Positions 1 through 5,791 of a stretch of DNA of 9,886 nt are shown here, one piece after another; position 1 is the first letter of the stretch; every line of letters starts with the position of its first letter. This DNA is from JANLQX01 sp043775075. Its GTDB lineage: Bacteria; Actinomycetota; Acidimicrobiia; Acidimicrobiales; JANYDT01. Both the position numbers and the translations under genes were made by a program. Below the pieces are notes generated by a model. The model was not told the DNA's origin and made no database searches. It saw nothing but the letters and a program-made list of their open reading frames with translations. The DNA lies in the NCBI GenBank assembly GCA_043775075.1, contig JAYVSS010000079.1:1-9886 (forward strand). Direction: 5' to 3'.

Positions 1-1289
1 AGCCGAGCGTTGGCGTCGTGAGAGATGCGGGCGAGCAGGGCCAGCAACACGTAGTTGACCACGAGCGACGAACCGCCGTAGCTCACAAATGGCAACGTCA
101 CACCGGTGAGCGGCACGAGCCGGGTAACGCCGCCGACGATGATGAACGTCTGCATGCCAAGGATGGTGGTCAGGCCAACGGCGAGCAGCTTGTCGAACGC
201 CGTGTCGGCCCGCAGGGCGATGCGAAGCCCGGCGCCCACGAGGAGGAGGAAACACAGGACTACGGCGGTCGTCCCAAAAAGTCCGAGTTCCTCACCGATA
301 GCGGCGAGGATGAAGTCGTTGTACGAGGCCGGGATGCGCGTCGGCCGGCCCTGCGCCAAGCCTGCGCCGGCGAGTCCACCGGATCCGAAGGCAAACAGAC
401 TTTGCGTAAGCTGGTAACCCGTTCCGTTGGCATCGATCCACGGATCGAGCCACGTGGACACCCGGGTGCGGACGTGTCCGAAGAGTTGATAGGCGCCGGT
501 TGCTCCGCCGCCGAAAAGCACCAGACCGAGGCCGAGGAACGCCGTTCGGCCCGTTGCTACCCACAGCATGACGACAAAGAGGGTGAAGAAGAGCAGCGAA
601 GATCCAAGGTCTTTTTCGGCCACCATCACGGCGATCGAGAATCCCCACGCCAACACAATCGGACCGAGGTGGCGGAACTCGGGAATGTGGATGCCGAACA
701 CGCTCTTTCCCGCCACCGCCAGCAACTCGCGTTTCTCCACAAGATAGGACGCAAAGAACAGGGCGAGTGTGAGCTTGGCCACTTCTCCCGGTTGGAAGGT
801 GATCGGCCCAACGCGCGCCCAGATGCGCGACCCGTTGCGTTCGTATCCGATACCGGGAATGAGTGGCGCCATGAGCAGAGCTATCCCGGCAAAACAAAAC
901 GTATAACGGGCGTACTGCAAACGCTTCGCCTCACGCACGATCAGAAGGGTGGCGATGTATCCGGCGATACCGACGGCCGTCCACGCCGCTTGCTTATTGG
1001 CCAGGTCAGGACGAAGGCGAACGATGAAGACATAGCCGATGCCGTTGAGTACGGCAGCGATCGAGAGGATCGTGGCGTCGGCAAACTTTGCGAGACGACG
1101 AGTAGCAATATGTGCACTTAGAAGTAGGGCGGCGATCACACCAACGAATGGCCTGATGTTGGTGGGGACGGTCGCCGTCTTGCCCAGCGAAACGAGGGTG
1201 TAAGCGCTGGCCGTCAGCGCCACGGCGAGGATGATCAGGCCGAGTTCGGTACGACGCCGCGGTACGGCCAGCCGGGTCAGTCGAGCCAC
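1..1289 (-). CDS. rodA: RodA/FtsW-family peptidoglycan glycosyltransferase (SEDS), C-terminus cut by window edge
   Basis: SEDS-family membrane glycosyltransferase that polymerises lipid II into glycan strands, normally with a class B penicillin-binding protein. The frame gives 429 residues from a GTG whose G is the last base of the pstP stop codon; no better start is in frame. Many hydrophobic segments are visible (about 15-35, 47-60, 72-92, 104-118, 130-145, 211-224, 230-245, 250-270, 340-358, 370-387, 408-421). Family landmarks are EKDLGSS (225-231), LDPWID then GTGYQLTQS in the large extracytoplasmic loop (281-297; this loop carries the Asp implicated in catalysis), GEELG (332-336) and PLTGVTLPFVSYGGSS (393-408). 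The frame is still open at base 1, but the last core motif is present, so probably only a short tail is missing. I prefer RodA to FtsW because of the fha/pstP context, as in mycobacteria. Family assignment is secure; RodA versus FtsW rests on synteny. Confidence 0.95.
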   Translation of the reverse strand, partial: MARLTRLAVPRRRTELGLIILAVALTASAYTLVSLGKTATVPTNIRPFVGVIAALLLSAHIATRRLAKFADATILSIAAVLNGIGYVFIVRLRPDLANKQAAWTAVGIAGYIATLLIVREAKRLQYARYTFCFAGIALLMAPLIPGIGYERNGSRIWARVGPITFQPGEVAKLTLALFFASYLVEKRELLAVAGKSVFGIHIPEFRHLGPIVLAWGFSIAVMVAEKDLGSSLLFFTLFVVMLWVATGRTAFLGLGLVLFGGGATGAYQLFGHVRTRVSTWLDPWIDANGTGYQLTQSLFAFGSGGLAGAGLAQGRPTRIPASYNDFILAAIGEELGLFGTTAVVLCFLLLVGAGLRIALRADTAFDKLLAVGLTTILGMQTFIIVGGVTRLVPLTGVTLPFVSYGGSSLVVNYVLLALLARISHDANAR

Positions 1290-2548
1290 TACGACGTGCT
1301 CGTCTTGGGGGTGGTTTTCGGTGCCTTCGTGGTTGAGGTGGTGATCGTGGTGGTGGCGAAGGGGTCCACGACGGCGCCGGGCACCGGGTCGGACAGGTCC
1401 GACGTGAGGGCGGCGTTAGTGGCCGGCGTTGTCTTCTCGGCCGTTGTACGCCCGGGGGTCGTTTCGCCAGCGGGAGACGGTGTTGTTTCAGTACTGATCG
1501 TGGTGCTGGAATCCACGTTCACTGGCGTTTCGTCCTTGGCCGGAGCGTTCCGCAGCGTCCAGACAACGCCGGCGGCGAGGGCGGCCACGGTCGCCAAGAA
1601 AATAAGTACACGTAGATTAATGATCCAGGGGCGACGAGGTCCCTTTGGTGTTGGCTCGCGCTTCGCTGTCGTGCTCGGTTCGACCGCGGTCTGTATGGCG
1701 GTAGCAGCTGTGACCGTGTTGTCGAGGACGGAACGTTGAGGCGACGCAGACATAACCGCCGCACCGGAGCCGTCGAGGCCAGCAACCACGTCCACCACAA
1801 TCACCGTGACGTTGTCCCGGCCGCCGTGGTCCACGGCATCGCGTACCAGCGCCGCCGCCGCCTCCCGGGGGTCACCGAGACGGCGCAAGATGGAAGCGAT
1901 CGTGGCATCGGCCAGTTCGGTTGGAAGACCGTCGGAACAGATCAGGAATCGGTCGCCCACAATCGGCACCACTTCGAGGACATCGCACTCGACGTCGGGT
2001 TCAACGCCCAACGCGCGAGTAAGAACCGAACGGCTCTTGTGCGTCCGTGCTTCAGACGCACTCAGCTTGCCCTCGCGCTGAAGCTCACCGACGACGGAAT
2101 GATCCTCGGAAAGCTGTTCGAGTTCGCCACCGCGCAACCAATACGTGCGAGAGTCTCCCACGTTCACAATGAGAAGCAACGCCGGTGAGGTGGCGTCACC
2201 TTCGATGACGGCAAGCCCGGTCAAGGTGGTTCCCATGCCCCGCAGGTCCGGCTCATCATCGGCGCGCTGAAGAATCTTAAGATTCGCCGCCTCGATTCGG
2301 GCGACCACATCTTCGGATCGAAGCAACGTGCTCGTTCCCGACGGCAGGTTGCTAAGCGCGCTGAGCGTATCCACGGTGACTTGGGCCGCGACTTCGCCGC
2401 CAACATGCCCACCCATTCCGTCGGCTACCAGGAACAAACTCTGATCGACGATCAGATAGCGATCCTGGTTTTGCGATCGCACCCTTCCGGGGTTCGTCGC
2501 AACCCCGGACCGAAGCCAAACTGAATTTTCATACTCTGGCTGTACCAT
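1289..2548 (-). CDS. pstP: PstP-like PP2C Ser/Thr protein phosphatase with one TM segment and a Thr-rich outer tail
   Basis: Metal-dependent PPM/PP2C phosphatase (419 aa), predicted to dephosphorylate Ser/Thr kinases and their cell-wall targets at the membrane. Catalytic domain is roughly residues 10-256. Visible motifs are RSQNQD (24-29), DGMGGH (43-48), GMGTT (104-108), GDSR (131-134), SDGL (205-208) and RDNVTV (244-249); the metal-ligand Asp residues at 43, 206 and 245 are intact. A juxtamembrane linker of about 50 residues leads to one transmembrane helix (about 308-332) with a basic N-side (KGPRR), so the phosphatase faces the cytoplasm. The last 86 or so residues are outside and very rich in Thr (about 25), Pro and Ser. 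The ATG at 2548 lies 6 nt after the fhaB stop; the stop overlaps the rodA GTG by 1 nt. M. tuberculosis PstP has the same architecture. Function is inferred by homology and synteny. Confidence 0.95.
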   Translation of the reverse strand: MVQPEYENSVWLRSGVATNPGRVRSQNQDRYLIVDQSLFLVADGMGGHVGGEVAAQVTVDTLSALSNLPSGTSTLLRSEDVVARIEAANLKILQRADDEPDLRGMGTTLTGLAVIEGDATSPALLLIVNVGDSRTYWLRGGELEQLSEDHSVVGELQREGKLSASEARTHKSRSVLTRALGVEPDVECDVLEVVPIVGDRFLICSDGLPTELADATIASILRRLGDPREAAAALVRDAVDHGGRDNVTVIVVDVVAGLDGSGAAVMSASPQRSVLDNTVTAATAIQTAVEPSTTAKREPTPKGPRRPWIINLRVLIFLATVAALAAGVVWTLRNAPAKDETPVNVDSSTTISTETTPSPAGETTPGRTTAEKTTPATNAALTSDLSDPVPGAVVDPFATTTITTSTTKAPKTTPKTSTS

Positions 2549-2554
2549 GTGCGC

Positions 2555-3097
2555 TTACTTCTTCATCTCGAGCACGGTGTCGCCGAGAGAGATGCGATCA
2601 CCGACGGCTATCGGCACCGGTCCCCCAACGCGTTTGCGATTCAAGAAGGTGCTGTTCGTGGAGCCGAGGTCCTCAACAAAGAACTGACCGTCCCGGCGAA
2701 ACATGCGGGCGTGCAGTTGCGAGATCAGCGGATCCTCGATGGACACGGCACAGCCAGCGGCCCGACCGATCGTCATTTCGTCGGTCATCGCAAACGTCCG
2801 ACCGCGGCGCTCGGGCGGCTCGACGATCTTCAAACTATAGGTTTGCTTATCAATCTTGCTTCGCTTACGCGCCTTTTGGGGAGACGATTGTTCGCGCGCA
2901 CTCGACACCGCGGTCGTTTGTGTCGAAGGCGTTGCGGCAGGTCCGCCGATCCCTTCGGAACCGCTGCGTACTCGTTCGGCGAGCGAGCCCCTCTCGGCAT
3001 GGATTTCCACCCACACCGCACGGACGACGCGAGCGAGGAAAAGATAGAGACCGGCCAGAAACGCCAGTTTGAGAACGGTAAGAACGGAGTTAGCCAC
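2555..3097 (-). CDS. fhaB: FhaB (FipA)-like membrane-anchored FHA-domain protein
   Basis: Small phosphothreonine-binding adaptor (180 aa), probably linking kinase signalling to cell-wall synthesis or division. I chose the GTG at 3097: it overlaps the fhaA stop by 8 nt and puts a hydrophobic helix (residues about 5-29) at the N-terminus as in mycobacterial FhaB. The longer open frame to 3226 only covers fhaA in another frame. A basic and Ser/Thr-rich linker (about 31-88) follows, then an FHA domain (about 89-178) with IGR (110-112), SQLHAR (126-131) and DLGSTNST (143-150). The usual FHA signature is GR, SRxH and NGT. Here Arg, Ser, His and Asn are kept, but Gly of NGT is Ser. Linker and total length exceed the M. 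tuberculosis protein (about 155 aa). Second gene of the fhaA-fhaB-pstP-rodA operon. Confidence 0.93.
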   Translation of the reverse strand: MANSVLTVLKLAFLAGLYLFLARVVRAVWVEIHAERGSLAERVRSGSEGIGGPAATPSTQTTAVSSAREQSSPQKARKRSKIDKQTYSLKIVEPPERRGRTFAMTDEMTIGRAAGCAVSIEDPLISQLHARMFRRDGQFFVEDLGSTNSTFLNRKRVGGPVPIAVGDRISLGDTVLEMKK

Positions 3098-3812
3098 GGG
3101 CCCCTCCGCCGGCTCGTCGGGCCGGTTCGGCTGGTTCAACGGCGGTGAAAATGATCGTGCTGGCGCTGATTTGGATGCGATCGCCGTCGGCCAGAGGGAG
3201 TCCCAGGGCGTCGGCCGGTATACCACGGCCGTTCAACTTGGTTCCGTTGAGCGAGCCCAGATCGAGCACGGTGGCCCGGCCGTTGAACATACGCACCTCG
3301 ACGTGTTCTCGAGAAGCGTTGGCGTCGGCCAGGACCACGTCGCACTCGTTCGACCGCCCGATGACGATCGGGTCGGCGTGACGCAACGCCACCGTCGACC
3401 CGTTGGGAAGTATCAGCCATCCCGATGCCGCAACTTCGCGAGGTCCGGGACGAATTTCTCCGAGGACGCGGAACCGACCGGTCCTCAGTGCTTCGTCGGC
3501 CAAAATTTCCACTGATCCCCGGCCTTTGAGCGTGAGTCGTTCGTCCCGGGCGTAGGTCTCGGCCATCTCGTTCAATTCGCCGACAAGGTTCTCGCCGAAT
3601 GGCGTGAGGCGGGCGTAATCGTCGGGAGACACGTTGAACTGGAAGGAGTTGGGAGCGACCCGCTCCCCGTTCACGCCGACGGTGGTGCCGAGGTCCATTT
3701 CACGGATCATGCGTCGGCCCAGCTCAACGGGGCGGACGTGGGTGCGGAACACACGGGCGAAGGTGCCTTCAACGAGCTGCTCCAAACGCCGTTCGATCCC
3801 CTGAAGTCCCAT
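3090..3812 (-). CDS. fhaA: FhaA-like protein: DUF3662 domain plus C-terminal FHA domain, short linker
   Basis: Cytoplasmic FHA protein (240 aa). In mycobacteria FhaA binds phosphorylated partners such as the MurJ/MviN pseudokinase domain and tunes peptidoglycan synthesis; I infer a similar role. Residues 1-120 match the FhaA N-terminal domain (DUF3662): the start MGLQGIERRLEQLVEG followed by FARVF is characteristic, and APNSFQFNVSPDDY (53-66) is a family segment. The FHA domain (about 146-225) has a complete signature: IGRS (151-154), SREH (167-170), LGSLNGT (185-191). I start at the ATG at 3812 because homologs begin there; the frame stays open to 3959 with arginine-rich, non-conserved sequence. 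The linker between domains is only about 25 residues, against the long Pro/Gln-rich linker of M. tuberculosis FhaA (about 527 aa total). First gene of the operon; its stop overlaps the fhaB start. Confidence 0.93.
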   Translation of the reverse strand: MGLQGIERRLEQLVEGTFARVFRTHVRPVELGRRMIREMDLGTTVGVNGERVAPNSFQFNVSPDDYARLTPFGENLVGELNEMAETYARDERLTLKGRGSVEILADEALRTGRFRVLGEIRPGPREVAASGWLILPNGSTVALRHADPIVIGRSNECDVVLADANASREHVEVRMFNGRATVLDLGSLNGTKLNGRGIPADALGLPLADGDRIQISASTIIFTAVEPAEPARRAGGGARG

Positions 3813-3850
3813 CGTGGTTCCGAGGTTAGCGACGCTACCCCCGCCCCCGA

Positions 3851-3872
3851 GGCCGGCCCTCATTTTCCGGCC
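3851..3872. repeat. G+C-rich inverted repeat in the fhaA leader
   Basis: GGCCGG (3851-3856) and CCGGCC (3867-3872) are exact complements around a 10-nt loop. On the minus strand this hairpin would lie about 40 nt upstream of the fhaA ATG. CATTTTCCGG (3861-3870) in the loop and right arm is loosely repeated as CATTTTCGG at 3901-3909. There is no T-run, so it is not a simple terminator. Such short GC palindromes arise often by chance here. Confidence 0.3.
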
Positions 3873-3910
3873 GGCGTTTCGGTGCGGGCATTTGCGCAGG
3901 CATTTTCGGT

Positions 3911-3943
3911 CGGCACCCCACCGCGCCCTAGCGGCACCCCACC
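3911..3943. repeat. Pair of exact 12-bp direct repeats, 21 bp apart, upstream of fhaA
   Basis: CGGCACCCCACC occurs at 3911-3922 and again at 3932-3943, separated by 9 nt. The 21-bp start-to-start spacing equals two helical turns, so a protein dimer could bind both copies on one DNA face. The pair sits 100-131 bp upstream of the fhaA ATG, in a region with no supportable gene. An adjacent inverted repeat, CGATCC (3952-3957) with GGATCG (3962-3967), has a 4-nt loop. Reading these as operator sites is inference. Confidence 0.4.
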
Positions 3944-4066
3944 TCGCCTCTCGATCCACCCGGATCGCGCGGTTCTCCGGTCAGGTGGGTCCGGAATCCC
4001 GCGAGCTGGGTACGGAGCCATCACCGGGTGCGCCGGCCGGGCGGGTTCGGACGGGCGAAATCGTGG

Positions 4067-4094
4067 AGGACAGCGCCGGGCTCTCGGCTACGCT
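4067..4094 (+). promoter_or_regulatory. Candidate promoter for tRNA-Leu
   Basis: A -10-like TACGCT (4089-4094, fitting the actinobacterial TAnnnT pattern) and a -35-like AGGACA (4067-4072, matching four of six bases of TTGACA) are 16 nt apart. Transcription would start near 4101, leaving about 10 nt of leader before the mature tRNA 5' end at 4112. Inferred from pattern only. Confidence 0.4.
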
Positions 4095-4111
4095 TTCCCG
4101 GTTGTTCACTC

Positions 4112-4194
4112 GGGCGAGTGGCGAAATGGCAGACGCACTAGCTTCAGGTGCTAGCGAGGGAAACTTCATGGGGGTTCAAGTCCCCCCTCGCCCA
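4112..4194 (+). tRNA. leuT: tRNA-Leu (anticodon CAG)
   Basis: Complete 83-nt class II tRNA decoding CUG. The acceptor stem GGGCGAG (4112-4118) pairs perfectly with CTCGCCC (4187-4193), with discriminator A at 4194. The D arm is GCG/CGC (4121-4123, 4134-4136). The anticodon stem CTAGC/GCTAG (4138-4142, 4150-4154) encloses loop TTCAGGT with CAG at 4145-4147. A variable arm of about 15 nt (4155-4169) can form GAGG/CTTC around GAAA, as expected for leucine. The T stem GGGGG/CCCCC (4170-4174, 4182-4186) encloses TTCAAGT. The 3' CCA is not encoded, so it would be added after transcription. It is divergent from fhaA, the arrangement I recall for M. tuberculosis leuT, hence the symbol. Confidence 0.97.
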
Positions 4195-4204
4195 CACGGC
4201 CCAC

Positions 4205-4267
4205 TCGGCTGTAGTTATTCCCCGCCTTGTTCCGATGGGTCGTGGCCGGTCCGCATCGGTCAGCCGA
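4205..4267. repeat. Nested inverted repeats between tRNA-Leu and the nhaA 3' end
   Basis: Outer arms TCGGCTG (4205-4211) and CAGCCGA (4261-4267) are exact 7-bp complements. Inside them CCGATG (4232-4237) and CATCGG (4254-4259) are exact 6-bp complements. The right-hand arms are only 1 nt apart, while the left-hand arms are 20 nt apart, so a folded form would carry a large one-sided bulge. It lies where transcripts from tRNA-Leu (plus) and nhaA (minus) converge, so a bidirectional terminator or 3'-end structure is possible. No strong T-run is present. Confidence 0.3.
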
Positions 4268-4290
4268 ATCGGGTGCGTCACCCAGTCGCC

Positions 4291-5586
4291 TCATTGCGGA
4301 TGCGTCGTTCGAGATGCCCGGCGGCCCACGAGGAGCGCGACGGTTCCGGCGGCGATTGATGCGACGAGGACGGCGACCTTTGCATGGTCAGCGGCAGGGC
4401 TGTCGAAGGCGAGTTCGGACACGAACAGCGAAACCGTGAAGCCGACGCCCGCCACGATCGCCGTGACGGTGAGATCGCGCCACCTCGTTCCGTCGGGTAG
4501 TGCCCCGACGCCCGTGCGGACCACGCAATACGTGGCGGCGAGGATCCCGACGGGTTTGCCGATGAGGAGTCCGAGCCCCACTCCCCACACCAATCGCGTT
4601 CCCACGGCGTCACGGAGCGATGCGGTGGAGATTTCGATCCCCGCGTTGGCAATCGCGAATAATGGCACGATCACGAAGCTCGTCCAGCGATGGAGTCGAT
4701 GTTCTAGCCACTCAACGACCGACACCGACGACTTTGCCAGCCGTACGGTCTCGGCTGCGTGCTCGACGCTGGACACGTCGGCCAACTCGTCCAGGTCGAT
4801 GAGCTCCCGGGGGGTGAACGGCTGGGTTGGAGCGAGCAACCCCATCACCACTCCGGCCAGCGTCGGATGGACACCAGCTTCGTGCAGCGCCCACCACAGC
4901 ACCACGCCGAGGACCACGTAGATCCCGATCGATCTCAGGCCGAGGCGACGGGCCACGACGACGACGACGACCACGAGCGCCGCAACAAAGAGCATTACTC
5001 GGCGTCCACCATTGCCGTAAAAAACGGCGATCACGAGGATCGCTCCGATGTCGTCCACGATGGCCAACGCCAGCAGGAACAACTTCGCTCCAGCCGGGAA
5101 TCTCGGCCCGGCCAATGCCAGAATGCCCACGGCCAGGGCGATATCGGTGGCCATCGGGATGCCCCAGCCTCGGATTTGCGGCGTCCCGATAGTCCAGGCG
5201 ATGAAGATCAATGCGGGGACGACCATGCCCCCGATCGCCGCAGCCACAGGGACAATCGCTTTGCGTCGTTCGCGAAGTTCTCCCTCGACAAGCTGGCGTT
5301 TGATCTCGAGCCCGACCACGAGAAAGAACGCGGTCATGAGACCGTCGTTGACCCAATGACGGAGGTCCAGGGAGAACCCGTATCGGCCAACGTGGGCCCC
5401 GAGTTCGGTGGACCACAGGGTCAGGTAGGAACCGACCCAGGGCGAGTTCGCCCACACCAACGCAATGCCGGTGGCAACGAGGACAGCGACGCCACCCGAC
5501 GCCTCGGCCGCGAGGAAGTCACGCAGTGGCCGGATGGTCAACCGACGAACTGGCGTGGCGTTCGAGTTCGAGTCTTTGACGATCAT
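4291..5586 (-). CDS. nhaA: NhaA-family Na+/H+ antiporter
   Basis: Inner-membrane electrogenic antiporter exporting Na+ (or Li+) in exchange for H+, for pH and sodium homeostasis. From the ATG at 5586 it has 431 residues; a TTG one codon upstream is the alternative. E. coli NhaA has 388, so both termini are slightly longer here. Family motifs are intact: FFLVVGLEIKRQL then EGEL (87-104), GIPMATDIALAVG (142-154), LALAIVDDIGAI (172-183) and LIGKPVGI (341-348). Asp178/Asp179 correspond to the ion-binding pair D163/D164 of E. coli, Asp148 to D133 and Lys344 to K300. Residues 205-211 are seven valines, partly encoded by an (ACG)5 tract on the plus strand (4955-4969). No Shine-Dalgarno sequence is visible; a hairpin lies 13 nt upstream of the ATG. 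It is a single gene, convergent with tRNA-Leu and divergent from cysG. Confidence 0.96.
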   Translation of the reverse strand: MIVKDSNSNATPVRRLTIRPLRDFLAAEASGGVAVLVATGIALVWANSPWVGSYLTLWSTELGAHVGRYGFSLDLRHWVNDGLMTAFFLVVGLEIKRQLVEGELRERRKAIVPVAAAIGGMVVPALIFIAWTIGTPQIRGWGIPMATDIALAVGILALAGPRFPAGAKLFLLALAIVDDIGAILVIAVFYGNGGRRVMLFVAALVVVVVVVARRLGLRSIGIYVVLGVVLWWALHEAGVHPTLAGVVMGLLAPTQPFTPRELIDLDELADVSSVEHAAETVRLAKSSVSVVEWLEHRLHRWTSFVIVPLFAIANAGIEISTASLRDAVGTRLVWGVGLGLLIGKPVGILAATYCVVRTGVGALPDGTRWRDLTVTAIVAGVGFTVSLFVSELAFDSPAADHAKVAVLVASIAAGTVALLVGRRASRTTHPQ

Positions 5587-5599
5587 CAAGAGTCAATGA

Positions 5600-5621
5600 T
5601 TGCCCGCAAAGAGGCGGGCAA
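5600..5621 (-). promoter_or_regulatory. Perfect 8-bp hairpin at the nhaA leader
   Basis: TTGCCCGC (5600-5607) and GCGGGCAA (5614-5621) are exact complements around a 6-nt loop. On the nhaA (minus) strand it ends 13 nt before the ATG. It is not followed by a U-run on either strand, so it is unlikely to be an ordinary terminator. It could stabilise the mRNA 5' end, limit ribosome access, or bind a protein as DNA. The complementarity is seen directly; the function is inferred. Confidence 0.45.
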
Positions 5622-5627
5622 AACTCG

Positions 5628-5633
5628 ACTGTA
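5628..5633 (-). promoter_or_regulatory. Candidate -10 element for nhaA
   Basis: On the minus strand this reads TACAGT, fitting TAnnnT. Transcription would begin near 5621, giving a leader of roughly 35 nt that starts with the hairpin. I see no convincing -35 hexamer at the right spacing, so the call is tentative. Confidence 0.28.
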
Positions 5634-5641
5634 CGCTGTGA

Positions 5642-5743
5642 GGCTGGCTCGTCGCCCTCGGGCTCACTGCATTGCTGACCGAGGGCAGCTACCGACTGAT
5701 CGAACGTCCGGCCCTACGCCGCGTTCCCGCCTCGGCGAAATAG
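5642..5743 (+). pseudogene. Probable relic of the C-terminal end of an acyltransferase-3 (OafA/YrhL-type) membrane protein
   Basis: This short stretch reads as 33 codons closed by TAG. It encodes a hydrophobic segment (LVALGLTALL) followed by GSYRLIERPALRR and a short basic tail. That pattern, a last membrane helix then SYR-(L/F/W)-(I/V)-ERP-xLR, is typical of the C-terminus of acyltransferase-3 proteins, which O-acylate sugars at the membrane. The frame is closed by TGA at 5639 and has no ATG or GTG start. The upstream bases belong to the nhaA leader, so the other roughly 300 or more residues of such a protein are absent. I read it as a deletion remnant left when nhaA or its leader was placed here. 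Chance resemblance cannot be excluded for so short a segment. Confidence 0.45.
5654..5686. repeat. 8-bp inverted repeat inside the nhaA-cysG spacer
   Basis: GCCCTCGG (5654-5661) and CCGAGGGC (5679-5686) are exact complements with a 17-nt loop. It overlaps the acyltransferase-like relic and lies about 106 nt upstream of the cysG start. It could be a hairpin in a cysG leader or an operator, or a by-product of the relic's codon content. Confidence 0.25.
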
Positions 5744-5791
5744 CGCACTATGCAGCGCCAACCCGAGTCCGAACAGGGCAAACTGACGGTC

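Noticed and set aside
292..897. 201-codon minus-strand frame within rodA
   Set aside because: It is out of frame with rodA, whose conserved motifs fix the true frame.
18..1121. Long open frame (367 codons) on the plus strand
   Set aside because: It is antisense to rodA, has no hydrophobic or domain signal, and is rich in Arg, Glu and Gly as expected of a shadow frame in G+C-rich DNA.
3813..3959. N-terminal extension of FhaA to 3959
   Set aside because: The added 49 residues are Arg/Gly-rich and not found in FhaA homologs, which begin at the MGLQGIERRL-type sequence.
4112..4194. tRNA-Leu as an integration (attB) site of a mobile element
   Set aside because: No duplicate of the tRNA 3' end, no integrase and no change in gene character occur in the window.
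3814..4359. 181-codon plus-strand frame running through tRNA-Leu
   Set aside because: It reads straight through a clearly folded tRNA gene and has no family signal.
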